Origin: CAADGY01 sp900696665
GTDB taxonomy: Bacteria > Acidobacteriota > Terriglobia > Bryobacterales > Bryobacteraceae
DNA: 64,000 bases
Assembly (NCBI GenBank): GCA_035063885.1
Contig: JAPSFM010000013.1
Span: 20,043 to 84,042, forward strand
Direction of reading: 5' to 3'
Made by a program: the position numbers and the translations under genes. Under the pieces are notes generated by a model, which made no database searches, was not told the DNA's origin, and was given only the letters and a program-made list of their open reading frames with translations. Each line of letters begins with the position of its first letter. Position 1 is the first letter of the stretch. Below, in pieces: positions 59,985 through 64,000 of this stretch.

Positions 59985-62900
59985 ATGTCGTGCTTCTATA
60001 TTGATCGAAAAGACTATTGGGTGGCGGGAATCTGCGTCGCCCTTCTGCTTGCGCTTGCCTTTTGGCCGGCTGTTCTTGTGGGCCAAACCCTCCTGGGGTC
60101 GGTCGTCGGGTTAGTCACGGACGCAACCGGCGCTGTCATCCCGGATGCCAAGGTCACTCTGACCGAAACGCGGACAGGTGTTCAGCGGGTGTCGTTATCG
60201 AACGCGACCGGCAATTACACCTTTTCAGAGATACCGTCGGGAGTCTACACGGTCGTCATATCGAAGACTGGCTTCAAAGAGGCAGCCGGCACCGGGATCA
60301 CCGTGACCACGCAGGCGACAGTCCGTTTTGACGCGGCCTTGCAGGTAGGAGAGATGTCCCAGCGGGTGGAAGTGGCCGCCCAGGCGGCAGCGCTTAACAC
60401 CGAAAGCGCTCAACTGGGAGACATACGGACCCGCGATGAGATAGTCAATCTGCCGCTCAACACCCGGTCTTCGATGGCATACCGTTACATCACGTCTTCC
60501 AACTATGACGGCGGCTACATCGCCGGCCAGCGCAGCTATTTCGGCTACTACGCAGTCGACGGAGTCAGCGCCATGGCCCCGGCCTGGGGTGCCTGGAGCG
60601 GGCCGGTCCTGGGCATGTCGATGGAATCGGTGCAGGACATCACGTTCGTAACCTCGATTCCTTCGGCGGAATTCGGCGACGTTGCGACGGTCTCCGTCTC
60701 TACCCGTTCGGGAACCAACGATCTGCACTTCAGCGGGTTTTGGGAACACAGCAACAACGCGTTCAACGCGGCCGGCTATTTCTCCCACGCCAAGGGCAAA
60801 GGACCGCGGCTGCATGAGGTGGGAGGCAGTATCGCCGGCCCAGTCTACATCCCCCGGCTCTATAACGGAAAGAATCGCACCTTTTTCTTCTTCAACTGGG
60901 AGAACAGGATTTCCCCGGGCGGCTATTGGGACGTGCAGAGCGTGCCAACCGAGAAGATGCGCGCAGGCGATTTTTCCGAACTGCTTTCCTCCGGTATGAC
61001 AATCTACGACCCCACCACCGGCAACCCGTTTCCGGGTAACATTATCCCGGCGCAACGAATCAGCCAGGTTGCCAGGAATATCCAGGCTCCACAATACATT
61101 CCACTCCCCAATTTCGGCGGCCCTGGCGAGATCCTGAACAACTACCGGAATTTCTACAGCACCAAACTGACCAGTTATTACCCTACGGCCAGAGTGGACC
61201 ACAATTTCCGCGACAACAGGGACACAATTTCGGGGCGCTACAACTACCGTCACGATCCCGAAGATGGCAATCTCAACGGTTTGCCTTTCTTCAACAAGAC
61301 CCAGTACCGGAACGCCACGAATGCCTACCTTTCGGAAACGCACCTGTTTTCCCCCACCCTGGTAAATGAATTCCGTTGGGGCCTGACACGCGATTTTTCG
61401 CGCTACGGGGGCACCAGTATCGGCTCGGACGTGGTGTCGGATTGGGGTCTCGAAGTTCCGAACATGAATCTGAAGCAAGGTCTCCATGGCACGCCTCAGG
61501 TGGCATTCCAGAACTTCACCACCCTGTGGTCGTATGCCGATACCGGTTGGGACCAGATCACGATGGACTTCGTCGATAACCTTACGTGGAGCACGGGCAA
61601 ACATGTCATCAAGACGGGCTTCACCTACCGTCATTACAAGGTCGACGAGAGTTCAGGGGATGCTACTGATATCTTTGGAGCTCTAGATTTTCGAAGCTTC
61701 GGTACACAGAGTCCCGCCGGCGACGGCGGATTCGACTACGCAAGTTTCCTGCTTGGGATTCCGTATTCCAGCAGCACGCATGACCGATCCCCGGACATCG
61801 CAGCGCGATACCGCACGTTGGCGGCTTACATCCAGGACGATTGGCGCGTTTCCCCCAGACTGACCCTAAACCTGGGGTTGCGTTTCGAAACCACCAGCAC
61901 GCCGTATGACAAGAACGATATGCGCTTCAGTTTCGATCCTGTTACAGGCGCGTTAGTCGTACCGAATCAGAAAGCCATCGACACGTTGGTGAGCCCCGTT
62001 TTTCCGAAAGACATTCCGATTATCACGGCGGAGCGGGCGGGCTTCCCCTCGCGATCGCTGCTGGAGGCGGACAATACCTGGGCGCCCCGGATCGGTTTCG
62101 CTTACCGGCCTCTTGCAAAAACCGTGGTCCGCGGTGGCGCCGGACTATTCTATTCGCCTCTCATCCACTATGCGGTGATTGACCCCTATGCGGGCGGTCC
62201 GTTCCAACTTAGCCAGAGCTTCCAGAACGAGATCGAAAACGGGATCCCGCAACTTCGCTTCCCGAATCCGTTTGGCGGTGTGGGGACTTTCTCCGGGGGA
62301 ATCGACATCTGGTCAGGCGCTAAGAAGATCCGGACACCTTACACGCAGCAGTGGAACCTGACCTTGGAGCGGCAATTCGGGGAAGCCACCGTGGCCCGGG
62401 CCAGCTACCGAGGACATCACACGACCCAACTCCTTTACTATCACGACCTGAATCAGCCATTCGTAAGTAACGATCCGGCCAACCAGGACTATTTCCGGTA
62501 CCCCGATTTCTATCAGGTGAAAAATTACCGGAACGGCGGATCCGAAATCGGACATCTCTTCGAATTTGAGGTCCAACGAAGATTTACCAAAGGCCTGACC
62601 TTCCAGGCTGGTTATACTCACGCCAAGGTGGTCACCGACAATCGGGGCAGCGATTTTATTGGGAGCCCGGAATACTCCTGGGACCGCAAGCGCGATTCGG
62701 GAAACGAAAATGGCATTTCCCGCCACCGTGCTACTGGCAGCGCCATTTGGGAATTGCCGTTCGGCACCGGTCAACGCTTCGGCTCCAGCCTGCCGAAATG
62801 GGTGCTACAGGCTTTCGGGAATTGGCAGACGTCTTACGTGCTGGCGCTGCAAAGCGGACAATTCCTGGACCCCTATTGCGGAGACTGTCCGGATACGTCA

Positions 62901-63275
62901 TACACCCGGATATTCGGTGGACGCCCGGACCTGGTCGGAGACCCCAAGCTCAACAACGCAAGTATCCAGCGCTGGTTTAATCCCGCCGCCTTCGCCCAAC
63001 CGGCTTTTGGCACTCTCGGCAACAGCGCACCCGGCGTTATCGTCGGACCGGGATTGGTGAACTTCAATTTCGGACTGTTCAAGTACTTCAACATCACCGA
63101 AACCGGGAGACTCCAGTTGCGGATGACCTCCACGAACTTCTTCAATCATCCGAATTTCGGGAATCCGAACACCGATATCAGTTCGGCCAATGCCGGCAGG
63201 ATCTCAGGCATCACCGGGCGGGGATTAGGCGCGGGATCGAGGACTATCCGGCTCGGCGCACGTTTCGATTTTTAG
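59985..63275 (+). CDS. TonB-dependent receptor with carboxypeptidase-regulatory-like domain
   Basis: 1096 residues, ATG with GGGAGG upstream. Membrane/signal segment about 13-33 (WVAGICVALLLALAFWPAVL), then the regulatory-like sandwich (GSVVGLVTDATGAVIPDAKV; ATGNYTFSEIPSGVYTVVIS), plug (TRDEIVNLPLNTRSSMAYRY; GYYAVDGVSAMAP; TSIPSAEFGDVATVSVSTRS) and barrel (NGKNRTFFFFNWENRISPGG; QDDWRVSPRLTLNLGLRFET; GAGSRTIRLGARFDF ending in Phe). Same class as the receptor at 34495 but only distantly similar in the plug. Divergent from the winged-helix/PD40 gene, which may sense its ligand. Substrate unknown. Confidence 0.9.
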   Translation: MSCFYIDRKDYWVAGICVALLLALAFWPAVLVGQTLLGSVVGLVTDATGAVIPDAKVTLTETRTGVQRVSLSNATGNYTFSEIPSGVYTVVISKTGFKEAAGTGITVTTQATVRFDAALQVGEMSQRVEVAAQAAALNTESAQLGDIRTRDEIVNLPLNTRSSMAYRYITSSNYDGGYIAGQRSYFGYYAVDGVSAMAPAWGAWSGPVLGMSMESVQDITFVTSIPSAEFGDVATVSVSTRSGTNDLHFSGFWEHSNNAFNAAGYFSHAKGKGPRLHEVGGSIAGPVYIPRLYNGKNRTFFFFNWENRISPGGYWDVQSVPTEKMRAGDFSELLSSGMTIYDPTTGNPFPGNIIPAQRISQVARNIQAPQYIPLPNFGGPGEILNNYRNFYSTKLTSYYPTARVDHNFRDNRDTISGRYNYRHDPEDGNLNGLPFFNKTQYRNATNAYLSETHLFSPTLVNEFRWGLTRDFSRYGGTSIGSDVVSDWGLEVPNMNLKQGLHGTPQVAFQNFTTLWSYADTGWDQITMDFVDNLTWSTGKHVIKTGFTYRHYKVDESSGDATDIFGALDFRSFGTQSPAGDGGFDYASFLLGIPYSSSTHDRSPDIAARYRTLAAYIQDDWRVSPRLTLNLGLRFETTSTPYDKNDMRFSFDPVTGALVVPNQKAIDTLVSPVFPKDIPIITAERAGFPSRSLLEADNTWAPRIGFAYRPLAKTVVRGGAGLFYSPLIHYAVIDPYAGGPFQLSQSFQNEIENGIPQLRFPNPFGGVGTFSGGIDIWSGAKKIRTPYTQQWNLTLERQFGEATVARASYRGHHTTQLLYYHDLNQPFVSNDPANQDYFRYPDFYQVKNYRNGGSEIGHLFEFEVQRRFTKGLTFQAGYTHAKVVTDNRGSDFIGSPEYSWDRKRDSGNENGISRHRATGSAIWELPFGTGQRFGSSLPKWVLQAFGNWQTSYVLALQSGQFLDPYCGDCPDTSYTRIFGGRPDLVGDPKLNNASIQRWFNPAAFAQPAFGTLGNSAPGVIVGPGLVNFNFGLFKYFNITETGRLQLRMTSTNFFNHPNFGNPNTDISSANAGRISGITGRGLGAGSRTIRLGARFDF

Positions 63276-63379
63276 CCCCAAGTTCCACGGCGCTGGAGAT
63301 AAGCTGGGGGCGGATAGACGGATACGACCTCTTCGCGCCACCCGCGATGTCCGAGGTCGCTGAGTCCGGTCCGGTGTAC

Positions 63380-63823
63380 TGCTTGGGGACAGCGCTTCGA
63401 TGATGCGGCAGTCCGCGATGAGACCACCTCCCTGACAGCACCGGCTCAAACGGCGCAACTCGGTCGCAAGCCGCTTGAGATCGATGATCTTCTTTCGATG
63501 GCGGTCAGGTGCTGACTTGTGAGGCGATCCACCTCTACGCACGCCTGGTTCTTCTCTGAAGACATTCGCAGCAAGTCCCGCACCTGGTCCAGCGTGAAGC
63601 CCAGGTCCCGGCACCGCCGGATGAACCTCAGGCGATGCAGGTGCTCCTGGCTGTAAGCACGGCAGTTTCCCTCCGTTCGGGGCGGACTCGGCATGAGTCC
63701 GGCCTGCTCGTAATACCGAATGGTGACTACCTTTACCCCGGTCGCCTTGGCGAGATCACCGATGCTCAGCCGTTGCGTGGCGTCATCTTCGGTGTGATGG
63801 GAGAAAGGAAGGTCAGCGCCCAT
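63380..63823 (-). pseudogene. MerR-family metal regulator with a frameshift
   Basis: Begins at ATG 63823 and reads a normal MerR domain: LSIGDLAKATGVKVVTIRYYEQAGLMPSP, YSQEHLHRLRFIRRCRDLGFTLDQVRDLL, ACVEVDRLTSQHLTAIER. Near 63490 the frame is lost after AIER; the gene would stop after about 125 residues with a nonsense tail. In the -1 related frame the expected continuation is intact: KKIIDLKRLATELRRLSRCC then GGGLIADCRIIEAL, including the Cys-rich metal loop of CueR/ZntR-type proteins. One missing base is enough to explain it. No stop ends the restored frame at the usual place, so a second lesion is likely. Sequencing error cannot be excluded. Confidence 0.7.
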
Positions 63824-64000
63824 ATGAGGCTGTTCCTGAACCTCGAAAACCTCACAAACGTGCGCCAGACCCGTTGGAACTCGCTACTGCGTCCGAATCG
63901 AGCGCCCGATGGCCGCTGGACCGTGGATGCATGGGCTCCGCTAGACGGGCGGGTCATCAACGGCGGCGTTAGGTTCCTGTTCGCCACCAGGGTGGTCAGG
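63824..64000 (+). pseudogene. 3' piece of another TonB-dependent receptor
   Basis: From about 63824 to the window edge the plus strand reads LFLNLENLTNVRQTRWNSLL, RPNRAPDGRWTVDAWAPLDG and RVINGGVRFLF. This is the final barrel strands of TonB receptors (usual ending FLNAENLTDVRQTRYDPLL ... APLDGRVFNAGLRFEF). There is no barrel, plug or signal sequence before it: the MerR gene occupies the adjacent DNA. It continues past the family's normal terminal Phe (FATRVVR), so the end also looks lost. A decayed, truncated gene. Confidence 0.6.

Noticed and set aside
60225..61634. 469-codon minus-strand frame inside the TonB receptor
   Set aside because: No recognisable domain, opposite clear plug and barrel motifs.
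1..64000. CRISPR arrays, insertion sequences, prophage genes
   Set aside because: No spaced direct repeats of CRISPR length, transposase motifs, terminal inverted repeats with target duplications, or phage structural genes were found on reading both strands.

Overview
The window is about 60% GC bacterial chromosome. Its gene content points to an Acidobacteriota member, probably Bryobacterales/Solibacter-like: two very large TonB-dependent receptors with an N-terminal carboxypeptidase-regulatory-like domain, a winged-helix/PD40 propeller protein, an S55 (SpoIVB-type) peptidase outside a spore former, DUF362 and CBM9-like secreted proteins, and a long TamB/Omp85 protein. This placement is inferred from gene families only. 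No phage, insertion sequence or CRISPR array was seen.

Layout. 1-6.1 kb: the 3' part of guaB, a tandem alpha/beta-hydrolase esterase, a glycoside-hydrolase-like protein and a UlaG-like lactonase. 6.1-12.7 kb: a YihY membrane protein, histidine-degradation genes hutI and ftcD, lipA, a URO-D family protein, and remnants of a hydrolase and a winged-helix regulator. 12.7-24.8 kb: mostly secreted or membrane proteins (TlpA-like, CBM9-like, MFS, DUF362, beta-propeller, S55 peptidase), then an M20 peptidase, an SdpI-like protein and a large alpha/beta hydrolase. 25.0-33.9 kb: a compact RiPP-type cluster. 34.3 kb: tRNA-Gln. 34.5-46.6 kb: TonB receptor, EamA exporter, a 2273-residue TamB-Omp85 fusion and a TPR protein. 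46.6-55.6 kb: CDF transporter, HEAT-repeat protein, and a signalling/porin/cupredoxin operon. 55.6-64 kb: DUF4380-like protein, thiL, winged-helix/PD40 protein, a second TonB receptor, a frameshifted MerR gene and the 3' piece of a third TonB receptor.

The most unusual locus is 25.0-33.9 kb. A near-consensus sigma70-type promoter leads into a radical SAM gene. Next comes a 224-residue precursor-like protein whose exact middle is 15 Ala-Asn dipeptides plus one Thr-Asn, flanked on both sides by helical segments that resemble each other and resemble NHLP/Nif11-type leaders. Two paralogous B12-binding radical SAM proteins follow (CX7CX2C motif, like RiPP C-methyltransferases). A convergent operon with its own promoter encodes a radical SAM homologue without cluster cysteines, a 186-residue kinase-fold protein and a PrmC/HemK-like methyltransferase with an NPP motif, the signature of enzymes that methylate planar amide nitrogens. 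A plausible reading is a heavily modified poly(Ala-Asn) peptide: C-methylation and/or epimerisation plus Asn side-chain N-methylation, analogous to the Asn-rich polytheonamide/aeronamide proteusins but with a strictly periodic core and a follower domain. The chemistry is inference; the gene content and repeat are read directly.

Second in interest are the in-frame fusion of TamB to a POTRA/Omp85 barrel, and a HutI homologue lacking two catalytic residues.
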